Of a DNA stretch of 64,000 nt, positions 17,604-25,808 are shown piece by piece. The notes under the pieces were generated by a model that had not been told where the DNA came from, made no database searches, and was given only the letters and a program-made list of their open reading frames with translations. Source of the stretch: JAFMKE01 sp037624485 (GTDB lineage: Bacteria > Bacteroidota > Bacteroidia > Chitinophagales > UBA8649); the NCBI GenBank assembly GCA_037624485.1, contig JASJJC010000023.1:66954-130953 (forward strand), written 5' to 3'. Made by a program: the position numbers and the translations under genes. Positions within the stretch are counted from its first letter, which is position 1; the number at the start of each line of letters is the position of its first letter.

Positions 17604-18530
17604 ATGAGTATAGTAACAGTTGGAACCGTGGCGTTTGACGCCATTGAAACACCCTTTGGAAAGACGGACAAAATCGTAGGTGGAGCTGCTACTTATATCG
17701 CTTGGGCGGCATCTTATTTTACAAAAGATATTAATGTGGTTTCTGTGATAGGCGATGACTTCGACATGGAGGAGTTGCGCAAATTAGAAGCAAGGGGCGT
17801 CGATACCTCGGGTATAGAAATTAAAGCGGGCGGAAAATCATTCTTTTGGTCAGGCAAGTACCACATGGACATGAATAGCAGAGATACACTAGCTACAGAA
17901 TTGAACGTATTGTTAGAGTTTAATCCGGTGTTGCCAGAAAGTTATAGAACCCAGGATATTTTAATGTTAGGAAACATCGATCCGATGTTACAATTGAATG
18001 TGATTAAGCAAATGGCAGTGCGCCCAAAGTTGATTATCATGGATACGATGAATTTTTGGATGGACTCAACACCCGATCAGTTGAACCAAGTAATCAAAGA
18101 GGTTGATGTTTTAACTATTAACGATGAGGAGGCCCGCCAGTTGAGTAATGAATATTCTTTAGTGAAAGCGGCTAAGAAGATTTTAACAATGGGACCTAAG
18201 TTTTTGGTCATCAAAAAAGGTGAGCATGGTGCATTATTGTTTCATGAAAACCAGGTGTTTTTTGCACCAGCCCTGCCATTGGAGGAAGTTTTTGATCCTA
18301 CAGGCGCTGGCGATACCTTTGCTGGAGGATTTGTAGGGTGGATCGCCAAAACCAAGAACATTTCATTTGACAACATGAAGACCGCGATAATTTACGGAAG
18401 TACTATGGCTTCTTTCTGTGTTGAGAAATTTGGAACAGAGCGTCTTCAAACATTAACGCAAGAAGAAATTGACGAGCGTGTTCAACAATTTGTTCAGCTC
18501 GTTCAATTTGATATTGACCTAGTAGATTAA
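17604..18530 (+). CDS. PfkB-family carbohydrate/nucleoside kinase
   Basis: 308 residues with the ribokinase fold: N-terminal GTVAFDAIETPFG and GGAATYIAWAASYF (substrate side), and the C-terminal signature DPTGAGDTFAGGFVGW with the catalytic aspartate in GAGD (about residue 232). KFLVIKKGEHGALLF is the typical strand before the nucleotide lid. The family phosphorylates sugars or nucleosides with ATP; the substrate cannot be set from sequence, though the length and the IDTMNFW segment recall adenosine-kinase-like bacterial PfkB proteins. It converges on asd, 18 nt away. Confidence 0.85.
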   Translation: MSIVTVGTVAFDAIETPFGKTDKIVGGAATYIAWAASYFTKDINVVSVIGDDFDMEELRKLEARGVDTSGIEIKAGGKSFFWSGKYHMDMNSRDTLATELNVLLEFNPVLPESYRTQDILMLGNIDPMLQLNVIKQMAVRPKLIIMDTMNFWMDSTPDQLNQVIKEVDVLTINDEEARQLSNEYSLVKAAKKILTMGPKFLVIKKGEHGALLFHENQVFFAPALPLEEVFDPTGAGDTFAGGFVGWIAKTKNISFDNMKTAIIYGSTMASFCVEKFGTERLQTLTQEEIDERVQQFVQLVQFDIDLVD

Positions 18531-18548
18531 GCTTTTTAGGAGCTAAGC

Positions 18549-19538
18549 TTAGGACAATTTCCTTTTCAATAACTCTTCGGCAATCTGAATAGCGTTGGTT
18601 GCTGCGCCCTTTCTTAAATTGTCAGCCACGATCCACATATTTAAACTATTTGGGTAGGAAAAATCCTTTCGCACGCGCCCGACAAAGACCTCGTCTTTAT
18701 GTTCGGTAAATATAGGCATTGGGTATTCGTTTTTTGCGGGGTTATCTTTTAATTCTACTCCTGGAGTTTGTTTTATAGTGGCCAAAACCTCTTGCATAGT
18801 AAAGTCTTTAGCAAAACAGGCATTCACACTCATACTATGTCCACCCACCACTGGTACACGTACAACAGTAGCCGTCACTTTTATACTGTAATCATTAAAT
18901 ATTTTGCGCGTTTCCTCGTACAGCTTCATTTCCTCGCTCGTATAACCGTTTTCTTCGAAATCACCCCCGTGCGGCAAACAGTTTAAATCGATAGGGTGCG
19001 GATAAACCATATCAACCTCTCGATCTTCTCGTTCTGCGAATAATTGATTTAAAGCTCTCACCCCGGTCCCTGTTACGGATTGGTAAGTGGAAACAACAAG
19101 CCGGTTTAGCTTATATTTTTGATGAAGTCCAGCAAGAGCTAATACCATTTGTATGGTAGAGCAATTGGGGTTAGCTATGATTTGGTGCTCGGCTCGAACT
19201 GCATTCATATTAATCTCAGGAACAACTAAAGGAACACTATCATTCTTTCTCCAAGCAGAAGAATTGTCAATTACCAGGCACCCAATTTTTACAAACGCTG
19301 GGGCATATTTTTTTGAACAATCACCCCCTGCGGAAAATAAAGCAATGTCTGGTTTGGCAGCAATGGCATCATTTACAGAAATACACGAATATGTCACACC
19401 CTTACAATACAGGGTTTTCCCAATAGAGTTTTCTGATCCACAAATAATCAATTCCGTATAAGGAAAGTTGCGTTGTTCTAAAACTTGCAACATAACACCA
19501 CCCACCATCCCTGTCGCACCAATAACCGCTAGTTTCAT
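18549..19538 (-). CDS. asd: Aspartate-semialdehyde dehydrogenase
   Basis: 329 residues, normal size. GATGMVGGVMLQVLEQRNFP binds NADP near the N-terminus; NPNCSTIQM carries the catalytic cysteine (about residue 126); VSTYQSVTGTG and VPVVGGHSMSVN hold the substrate-binding and catalytic histidine region. It reduces aspartyl-4-phosphate to the semialdehyde, the branch point for lysine/diaminopimelate, threonine and methionine synthesis. Single gene with its own promoter box at 19556..19563. Confidence 0.95.
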   Translation of the reverse strand: MKLAVIGATGMVGGVMLQVLEQRNFPYTELIICGSENSIGKTLYCKGVTYSCISVNDAIAAKPDIALFSAGGDCSKKYAPAFVKIGCLVIDNSSAWRKNDSVPLVVPEINMNAVRAEHQIIANPNCSTIQMVLALAGLHQKYKLNRLVVSTYQSVTGTGVRALNQLFAEREDREVDMVYPHPIDLNCLPHGGDFEENGYTSEEMKLYEETRKIFNDYSIKVTATVVRVPVVGGHSMSVNACFAKDFTMQEVLATIKQTPGVELKDNPAKNEYPMPIFTEHKDEVFVGRVRKDFSYPNSLNMWIVADNLRKGAATNAIQIAEELLKRKLS

Positions 19539-19555
19539 TTGAATAAGTTATAATG

Positions 19556-19563
19556 CAAAATTA
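19556..19563 (-). promoter_or_regulatory. -7 promoter box (TAATTTTG) for asd
   Basis: TAATTTTG on the minus strand, 17 nt upstream of the asd ATG at 19538. Confidence 0.5.
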
Positions 19564-19610
19564 CAAGCTTAAAACTAATTTCTAGCCGCTTTTCAATAAT
19601 ATTACTGACT

Positions 19611-21311
19611 ATGATAAAGTTGAAAACAATTATCACGTGTTTTTTATTCTATGGACCCTGCCATTTACTCGCCCAATACCAGGATATCTGGATTAATGAA
19701 ATCTACGCCGACCAAACGCCAAGTTTTGGCATGCCAAATGCAGAGTTTTTGGAATTAAAAAACAACACAACAGACACTCTTGATTTAAATAATTGGCGTT
19801 TGTCAGACGCCTTAGACACGGTTCTACTTCCAATAGTTAAGATCCCACCTCTGGAGTATTTGATTTTATGTAAAGCAAGTGCAGAGCCTATGTATAGTAA
19901 TTTTGGATCTTCACTAGGAGTGCCAAACTTACCATCTTTAAATAACGCAGGAGATGTGCTCAAGATTTGGAACCAGTTTGGTGTATTAATAGATAGTGTA
20001 ACATATGGAAAGGAGTTTTATCAAGAAGAAACCGATAGTTTGGGAAATTTTAAGTGGGCTGGCGGCTATAGTTTAGAACGCCTAGCAAGCACATCACTTT
20101 GCGGATCAATTTACAATTGGCTTCCTAGTCGAAGCATACTTGGAGCTAGTCCTGGAAAGAAGAACAGTGTTCTTAACCTAAACTTACCTGCATTAGACGC
20201 TCAGTTGGCTGAAGTGTTTATCGCAGACGACAAAACACTTCAGTTGATTTTTACAGAAGAGCTTTCCGCTTTTTCTGAACAAAACATGTTTCTGGCCGAT
20301 AATGTCATAACGCATGCGTCATTGTATTCGCCCAATACAGTATCCGCCTTATTGGCGGTGCCTCTAATTCCTAACGATTATTATACCCTTTCTTTTTCCG
20401 CACTAAACGACTGCAGGGGAGAACTCTTTCATTTAGAGGAGTACACATTTTTTTATTATGATGAAGTCCAACAGGGAGATGTTGTGATTAATGAACTTCT
20501 ATTTAACCCCCATACGGGCGGAGTAGACTTTATTGAATTATACAACAAAAGCGATAAGCTAATTCTTATGGAAGGGTTTCGCTTTGTAGAATATGATGTT
20601 TTTGATACCGCTGAGGAGATAGAAAATAAAGCGATAAAAAGTGTACAAATTGAACCTGGAGAATACCACGTCTTTGCTTCTGATACAGCTAATATTATTA
20701 TGCAATATAGGGTGTTTGAAGCTAAATGGCTGCACGAAAACAGTATTCCCAACATGCCGGATGATGAAGGAATTATTGTTGTGCAATTTCCGGATGGACG
20801 CGCTATGGACAGTATGTGTTATCGTTCAAGCTGGCACTTAGCTTCTTTGGACTACCAAGATGGAGTCACCTTGGAAAGAATCCATTCAAACCTAACAACA
20901 AACAACCAGGCTAATTGGCATTCAGCGGCCCGATCATATGGACATGGAACTCCTACAGCGGAAAATTCACAATCAGGACTTGCCTTAACAGAAGGTGGCC
21001 TAAGTGTTTATCCAAAGGTTTTTACACCTAACCAAGATGGCCAAAATGATTATTGTAGTATTCAATATCAATCAGACAATATAGGGCAAATAGGCAACCT
21101 CAGTATTTATGATATTCAAGGACGACAAATTCGATTACTCGCCCAAAACCATAGTTTAGGAAAAACAAACAGTTGGCTTTGGGAGGGTTTGAATAACACG
21201 TTTGAAAAAGTATCGACCGGCATTTATTTTGTGTTGTTGGAGGTGCACGAAGAAAACGGAAGAACACGAGCACTAAAGAAGCTTGTTGTTTTGGGTGCCA
21301 TGTCCAATTGA
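19611..21311 (+). CDS. Secreted lamin-tail-domain protein with gliding/T9SS-type C-terminus
   Basis: 566 residues: signal peptide (LKTIITCFLFYGPCHLLAQ), a first lamin-tail domain (about 25-155, WINEIYADQTPSFGMPNAEF, LDLNNWRLSD), an Ig-like bridge (200-290), a second lamin-tail domain (about 293-430, VVINELLFNPHTGGVDFIEL), and a C-terminal domain starting VYPKVFTPNQDGQNDYCSI. Lamin-tail domains in Bacteroidota occur on surface proteins and nucleases; no nuclease domain is seen here. The FTPNxDGxND start marks the CTD type associated with type IX export of gliding-related proteins. Likely surface anchored; function unknown. Confidence 0.8.
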   Translation: MIKLKTIITCFLFYGPCHLLAQYQDIWINEIYADQTPSFGMPNAEFLELKNNTTDTLDLNNWRLSDALDTVLLPIVKIPPLEYLILCKASAEPMYSNFGSSLGVPNLPSLNNAGDVLKIWNQFGVLIDSVTYGKEFYQEETDSLGNFKWAGGYSLERLASTSLCGSIYNWLPSRSILGASPGKKNSVLNLNLPALDAQLAEVFIADDKTLQLIFTEELSAFSEQNMFLADNVITHASLYSPNTVSALLAVPLIPNDYYTLSFSALNDCRGELFHLEEYTFFYYDEVQQGDVVINELLFNPHTGGVDFIELYNKSDKLILMEGFRFVEYDVFDTAEEIENKAIKSVQIEPGEYHVFASDTANIIMQYRVFEAKWLHENSIPNMPDDEGIIVVQFPDGRAMDSMCYRSSWHLASLDYQDGVTLERIHSNLTTNNQANWHSAARSYGHGTPTAENSQSGLALTEGGLSVYPKVFTPNQDGQNDYCSIQYQSDNIGQIGNLSIYDIQGRQIRLLAQNHSLGKTNSWLWEGLNNTFEKVSTGIYFVLLEVHEENGRTRALKKLVVLGAMSN

Positions 21312-21388
21312 TTCGATTGACACCAAATGCAGTATTCAGGAAAAATAAAAAATATAGGCTAGGAATATTTACCTTTGTGTTATTAAAT

Positions 21389-21472
21389 GCCCGGGTGGAG
21401 AAATTGGTAGACTCGCCACCTTGAGGGGGTGGTGGCAGCAATGCCGTGCAAGTTCGAATCTTGTTCCGGGTA
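21389..21472 (+). tRNA. tRNA-Leu (anticodon GAG)
   Basis: 84-nt class II tRNA. Acceptor GCCCGGG pairs with TCCGGGT (two G-T wobbles); D-arm GGAGAAATTGGTAGACTC; anticodon stem CGCCACC with loop TTGAGGG gives GAG; long variable arm GGTGGCAGCAATGCC; T-arm GCAAGTTCGAATCTTGT; discriminator A. CCA not encoded. Confidence 0.95.
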
Positions 21473-21796
21473 CTTAATTTTAAGAAAAGTCTTTAATGTG
21501 ACACCTTCAATTCGTTGCATATACTCGTTATATAATCCAGGGCTTAAGTCGCCAATAAAGCACCTGACTTTCTCATGGTTTTTTATCACCACTTGCCTAA
21601 GTTTGTTATAGCCCAGTAAGCCTTGAAACGATAAATTTTTGCTGATTATATTACAGTCATCATTTTCAGGATTTGTTTTAAAACATTTGCCAAAAATTCA
21701 AATTGAATAATAACAAAAAAGCAATACGACGAAGAACGGTTGAGTTTTTTAAATAGTTGGGTTTAATGAAGGAAATTATAATTAAAACCCTTTGTG
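21473..21796. other. Intergenic stretch of about 320 bp, no gene seen
   Basis: Between tRNA-Leu and the acyl-CoA dehydrogenase promoter. The minus strand stays open for about 100 codons, but that frame runs through the tRNA and has no good start, so I do not call it. Although tRNA 3' ends are common integration sites, I see no integrase and no repeat of the tRNA 3' end nearby. Confidence 0.4.
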
Positions 21797-21804
21797 TATT
21801 TTTG
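21797..21804 (+). promoter_or_regulatory. -7 promoter box (TATTTTTG) 4 nt before the acyl-CoA dehydrogenase start
   Basis: TATTTTTG is separated from the ATG at 21809 by only CAGC. With initiation expected about 4-7 nt past the box, the mRNA would begin at or inside the start codon. It also shows that the GTG at 21794 is not the real start. Confidence 0.55.
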
Positions 21805-21808
21805 CAGC

Positions 21809-22963
21809 ATGATTACTAGAGACATATATAGTGAAGAGCACGAAATATTCAGACAATCTGTACGTGACTTTGTTGCCAAGGAAATAACACCATTTAATGC
21901 GCAATGGGAAAAAGATCAAATGGTAAGCCGTGAGTCTTGGCTAAAATTGGGAGAAGCGGGTTTTTTGTGCATGCAGGCACCAGAAAAGTATGGAGGACTA
22001 GATCTTCATGATTTCAGATATAACACTATTTTTTCTGAGGAGTTAGGGTTGACGGGGTGTGCGGGCCCAGCGGTTGGATATCCTCTTCACAGCGACATTG
22101 TATTTCCATATATATTGCATTATGGTCAGGAAAGCTTTTTGAAAAAAGTAGTACCAGGGTGCATAAGCGGAGAAACAATTTTAGCGATTGCCATGACTGA
22201 ACCGGGAGCGGGAAGTGACCTACAAGGCATTCGTTCTAGTGCTCACGATAAGGGAGACCACTATCTTTTAAACGGAAGCAAAACCTTTATTACAAATGGA
22301 TACTTAGCGGGAGGGGTTGTGGTGGCCGCAAAAACAGACCCTTCAAAAGGGGCAAAGGGAATCAGTTTATTTTATGTTGATACAAAAAGCGAGGGTTTTA
22401 GTAAGGGAAAACCATTCGAGAAGGTGGGTTTACACGCACAAGATACTTGTGAGTTGTTTTTTGAAAATGTAAAAATTCCGAAAGAAAACTTACTAGGTGA
22501 AGAAGGGAAAGGCTTTAGTTATTTGATGACCGAGTTAGCGCAAGAAAGACTGGTTGTAGCGACAGGGGCAATAGCCCAGGCGGAAAATGCTTTACAAAAA
22601 ACAATACAATATGTAAAAGAGCGAAGCGCCTTCGGGACGACGGTAGACAAATTTCAAAATACACGATTTAAGATTGCAGAATTAGCAACAGAAGTGCAGA
22701 TTGGCCGGATTTTTCTTGATAAGTGTGTTGCGGAACATAATGAAGGTCGTCTTGACCAAGCAACGGCTTCAATGGCTAAATATTGGTTGACGGATCTGCA
22801 ATATAAAGTAGCCGAGGAGGGACTTCAACTGCACGGTGGGTATGGATATATTTGGGAATATGATATTGCACGTGCATGGGCAGATAGCCGAGTTCAACGA
22901 ATTTATGCGGGTACCAACGAAATAATGAAAGAGCTAATAGCGAGAAGTGTTTTGGGTAAGTAA
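21809..22963 (+). CDS. Acyl-CoA dehydrogenase
   Basis: 384 residues from ATG 21809; an in-frame GTG at 21794 lies within the promoter box and is rejected. FAD-binding signatures AMTEPGAGSDLQGI (about 128-141) and QLHGGYGYIWEYDIARAWAD are present. The MCAD-position catalytic glutamate is replaced (YAGTNEI), while a glutamate is found in ELAQERLVV (E246), the site used by isovaleryl- and long-chain-type enzymes. So it is likely a flavoprotein alpha,beta-dehydrogenase of the IVD/LCAD type, in fatty-acid or branched-chain degradation. Substrate unresolved. Monocistronic. Confidence 0.9.
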   Translation: MITRDIYSEEHEIFRQSVRDFVAKEITPFNAQWEKDQMVSRESWLKLGEAGFLCMQAPEKYGGLDLHDFRYNTIFSEELGLTGCAGPAVGYPLHSDIVFPYILHYGQESFLKKVVPGCISGETILAIAMTEPGAGSDLQGIRSSAHDKGDHYLLNGSKTFITNGYLAGGVVVAAKTDPSKGAKGISLFYVDTKSEGFSKGKPFEKVGLHAQDTCELFFENVKIPKENLLGEEGKGFSYLMTELAQERLVVATGAIAQAENALQKTIQYVKERSAFGTTVDKFQNTRFKIAELATEVQIGRIFLDKCVAEHNEGRLDQATASMAKYWLTDLQYKVAEEGLQLHGGYGYIWEYDIARAWADSRVQRIYAGTNEIMKELIARSVLGK

Positions 22964-23054
22964 ATCGCGGGGGGTGCGACGTATTTATAGGCTCCATTAA
23001 AATGTTTTTATGTACTTGAATCGCTTACTATCCTTGGGCGTATTCATGAAACCA

Positions 23055-23759
23055 TCAGCATAAAGTGTCTAATGCAATTTTCGCGGCTTTTTGCTCCGCT
23101 ATTTTCTTACTCTTACCATAATTGTCAGCCACCTGCTCGTGATCAAGGTTTACAGCAATGTGAAAACGTTTATTGTCGTCTTTTAAGTTTTCATTAAGCA
23201 GCACAAACGTTAACAGTTTTTTATGTTTTTGGCAATATCGAAACAAAGAGCTTTTGTGATCGACTACTTGAGCTTCTAGTTTGTGCCAATCAATATAAGG
23301 CCCAACTAATTTACTTTCAATAAACAATTGACAAGCTGCATATCCTTGGTCCAAATAAATAGCACCAATCAAAGCTTCCAGCGCATTACCAACAGTATTG
23401 TCTAGTCCATCCTGAGTTTGCGTCTCTCTATAACTTATTAATGAAAGCAGGTTTAAGTTGTTTCCCAATTTATTAAGCATATTTCTACTCACCATTTTTG
23501 AACGCAGCTTTGAAAGCTCCCCCTCATTCTTTTCAGGAAAATTTGAATAGATTATTGCACTTATTACAGCGTCAAGAACACTATCTCCCAAAAACTCTAA
23601 GCGCTCGTTATTCTCCAGGTTTTTAGATTTATGCTTGAACGCAAGCTGATATAGGTTTAGGTTTTTTGTGCGCAAACCGGTAAGCTTGTAAATTTCAATA
23701 TAAAAAGGGTCCTTGCCGTTTGAAGACAAAAACTTTAAGATATATTTTAAACAAGTCAA
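23055..23759 (-). CDS. rnc: Ribonuclease III
   Basis: 234 residues. The catalytic signature NERLEFLGDSVLDA lies at about 52-65 and a second acidic helix near GNALEALIGAIYLDQG; a C-terminal double-stranded-RNA-binding domain (about 165-234) ends with KSKKIAEQKAAKIALDTL. It cleaves double-stranded RNA in rRNA processing and mRNA turnover. The frame begins with TTG at 23759, 3 nt after fabF; the N-terminus aligns with the family from there and no ATG lies before the catalytic motif, so TTG is the likely start. Confidence 0.93.
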   Translation of the reverse strand: MTCLKYILKFLSSNGKDPFYIEIYKLTGLRTKNLNLYQLAFKHKSKNLENNERLEFLGDSVLDAVISAIIYSNFPEKNEGELSKLRSKMVSRNMLNKLGNNLNLLSLISYRETQTQDGLDNTVGNALEALIGAIYLDQGYAACQLFIESKLVGPYIDWHKLEAQVVDHKSSLFRYCQKHKKLLTFVLLNENLKDDNKRFHIAVNLDHEQVADNYGKSKKIAEQKAAKIALDTLC

Positions 23760-23762
23760 TAT

Positions 23763-25013
23763 TTAGATCTTTTTAAAGATCACGGACGCATTATGCCCAC
23801 CAAAACCAAAAGTATTACTTAAAGCAACGTTAACTTCTCGCTTTTGAGCTTTGTTTAGGGTTAAGTTTAGCTTTTGATTGATGTTTTCGTCAGCATGTTT
23901 AAAGTTGATGGTTGGAGGAATAATTCCATCTTTAATAGCCATGATACAAGCAACGGACTCAACCGCACCAGCTGCACCCAAGAGGTGTCCGGTCATAGAT
24001 TTTGTGGAGGAGATATTTAAGTTGTATGCATGGTCGCCAAAAACGTGCTTAACAGCCAACGTCTCTGCGATATCTCCAAGAGGCGTAGATGTTCCGTGAA
24101 CGTTTATATAATCAATTTCTTCTGGCCTTAACTGCGCATCTTTAAGCGCGTTAATCATTACGTTTTGAGCCCCTAAACCTTCCGGGTGAGGTGCAGTTAA
24201 ATGATGCGCATCAGCACTCATGCCACCACCCACAATTTCACAATATATTTTAGCTCCCCTAGCTTTTGCGTGCTCGTATTCTTCAAAAATAAGTCCAGCA
24301 GCGCCTTCACCCATAACAAAACCATCACGGGTAAGATCAAATGGACGGGATGCTGTGGCATAATTATCATTATTTTCAGATAGCGCCTTCATTGCATTAA
24401 ACCCACCTATTCCACCTTCGCAAATAGCTGCCTCTGACCCACCTGTCACGAATAAATCAGCCATACCTAATCGAATGTAATTGTAGGCATCAATCATAGC
24501 GTTAGTAGATGATGCGCAAGCAGACACAGCGGAAAAATTTGGACCTCTCAACCCGTGTCGCATGGAAATATGCCCTGGAGCAATATCAATAATCATCTTT
24601 GGAATAAAAAAAGGATTGAACCGAGGTGTCCCCGTTCCAGTAAAAAAACCACCTATTTCTTGTTGAAAAACGTTTATTCCACCAATTCCACTACCCCAAA
24701 TTACACCGAAACGATCCTTATTAACTGTTTCATTTTCGAATAAATCAGCATCCTTAATGGCCTCATCAGCTGCAACCATAGCATACTGTGTAAATGGGTC
24801 CATTCGCCGAGCTTCTTTTCTATCCAGATGTTGGGAGATGTCAAAATTCTTAAGCTCACAGGCGAACTTAGTTTTAAACTCTGAGGTGTCAAAATGAGTA
24901 ATGGGAGCAGCACCGCTGACTCCCATTACTAAATTTTTCCAATATTCCTCAAGATTGTTTCCTATTGGAGTAAGCGCTCCAATACCAGTAACAACTACTC
25001 TTTTAAGTTCCAT
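23763..25013 (-). CDS. fabF: Beta-ketoacyl-ACP synthase II
   Basis: 416 residues, standard for KAS II. Catalytic Cys in SAVSACASSTNAMIDA (about residue 164), His in NVHGTSTPLGD and His in TKSMTGHLLGAAGA complete the Cys-His-His triad. It condenses malonyl-ACP with growing acyl-ACP in fatty-acid elongation. It follows acpP by 12 nt and precedes rnc by 3 nt, a conserved Bacteroidota order. Confidence 0.96.
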   Translation of the reverse strand: MELKRVVVTGIGALTPIGNNLEEYWKNLVMGVSGAAPITHFDTSEFKTKFACELKNFDISQHLDRKEARRMDPFTQYAMVAADEAIKDADLFENETVNKDRFGVIWGSGIGGINVFQQEIGGFFTGTGTPRFNPFFIPKMIIDIAPGHISMRHGLRGPNFSAVSACASSTNAMIDAYNYIRLGMADLFVTGGSEAAICEGGIGGFNAMKALSENNDNYATASRPFDLTRDGFVMGEGAAGLIFEEYEHAKARGAKIYCEIVGGGMSADAHHLTAPHPEGLGAQNVMINALKDAQLRPEEIDYINVHGTSTPLGDIAETLAVKHVFGDHAYNLNISSTKSMTGHLLGAAGAVESVACIMAIKDGIIPPTINFKHADENINQKLNLTLNKAQKREVNVALSNTFGFGGHNASVIFKKI

Positions 25014-25025
25014 AAGGTATAAAGC

Positions 25026-25259
25026 TTAGGCGTTTTCTTCTAAATATTTTATAGCATCTCCAACAGTTGAGATAGTTTCTGCTTTTTCGTCAGGAATAGA
25101 GAGATTAAATTCTTTTTCGAATTCCATAATCAACTCTACAGTATCTAATGAATCTGCACCTAAATCATTTGTAAAACTAGCTTCTTTAGTTACTTCTGAT
25201 TCTTCCACACCCAATTTATCAACTATAATTTTAGTTATTTTTTCTTGTACGTTAGACAT
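25026..25259 (-). CDS. acpP: Acyl carrier protein
   Basis: 77 residues, acidic, four-helix ACP with the phosphopantetheine site in DLGADSLDTVEL (Ser about residue 37). It carries acyl chains for fatty-acid and lipid A synthesis. First gene of acpP-fabF-rnc, with its own promoter box at 25285..25292. Confidence 0.97.
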   Translation of the reverse strand: MSNVQEKITKIIVDKLGVEESEVTKEASFTNDLGADSLDTVELIMEFEKEFNLSIPDEKAETISTVGDAIKYLEENA

Positions 25260-25284
25260 TTTTATTTTGTTTGGTTAACTCCGG

Positions 25285-25292
25285 CAAATTTA
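25285..25292 (-). promoter_or_regulatory. -7 promoter box (TAAATTTG) for acpP-fabF-rnc
   Basis: TAAATTTG on the minus strand, 25 nt upstream of the acpP ATG at 25259. Confidence 0.5.
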
Positions 25293-25359
25293 AGTTTATT
25301 TTATCAATTCACGCAATTTTTTGTTTCCAATCACTAATTGTATTAATTTGCATAGAGTT

Positions 25360-25788
25360 TTGGCCACAAAAAAAATCACATATCAACCCAAGGTAAATTA
25401 TTATATAATTGCCATAGCAAGCGTCCTAAAGGACTACAGGATATCCTTTTATGTCAATCAATACCTTCACCTAAACTTAGAGCGAGACGAGGATTTGGTT
25501 AGTGAAAACAAGTCAAAGGAAAGTGCAAATAGTTTTTGTAAATATTACTATCTAGATGATAAAAGTGAATTTGAATATTTCTTAGTTCAAAACAAACAAC
25601 TGGGGAAACTTTATTTAAAGTCCTTAAAAAACTTTGACTTTTTACTAATAGTGAAAACTATAGATGAAGAAACTATAGATACGGGCTCGTTTTATGAACA
25701 GTTAAAAAACATAAAAGACGTCCAGTTAGCGTTAGAAATACACTATCTCACATCAACCGAGCAAAAACGCATAGAAAAAGACTTTTAA
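25360..25788 (+). CDS. IPExxxVDY-family protein (small, Bacteroidota-specific)
   Basis: About 142 residues from TTG 25360 (reading MATKKITYQPKVNYYIIAIA). The frame extends upstream to 25321, but relatives I recall begin near MAxKK, and a weak -7-like TTAATTTG at 25343 lies inside the longer version, so the TTG is preferred. The pattern KDYRISFYVNQYLHLNLER and its position just before pyk match the family; the naming motif is degenerate here (LYLKSLKNFDFLLIV in place of IPExxxVDYFLxI). Function unknown. Confidence 0.7.
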   Translation: MATKKITYQPKVNYYIIAIASVLKDYRISFYVNQYLHLNLERDEDLVSENKSKESANSFCKYYYLDDKSEFEYFLVQNKQLGKLYLKSLKNFDFLLIVKTIDEETIDTGSFYEQLKNIKDVQLALEIHYLTSTEQKRIEKDF

Positions 25789-25801
25789 TTTTGTAGTTTT
25801 G
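25786..25801 (+). promoter_or_regulatory. Two adjacent -7-like boxes before pyk
   Basis: TAATTTTG (25786-25793, overlapping the upstream stop codon) and TAGTTTTG (25794-25801) both fit TAnnTTTG. The second ends 7 nt before the pyk ATG at 25809, so the transcript leader would be very short. Confidence 0.45.
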
Positions 25802-25808
25802 CCATGTT

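Noticed and set aside
21383..21690. Minus-strand open frame through tRNA-Leu and beyond
   Set aside because: It translates the tRNA antisense, lacks an ATG in good context and shows no integrase motif, so it is not called as a gene or an integrase relic.
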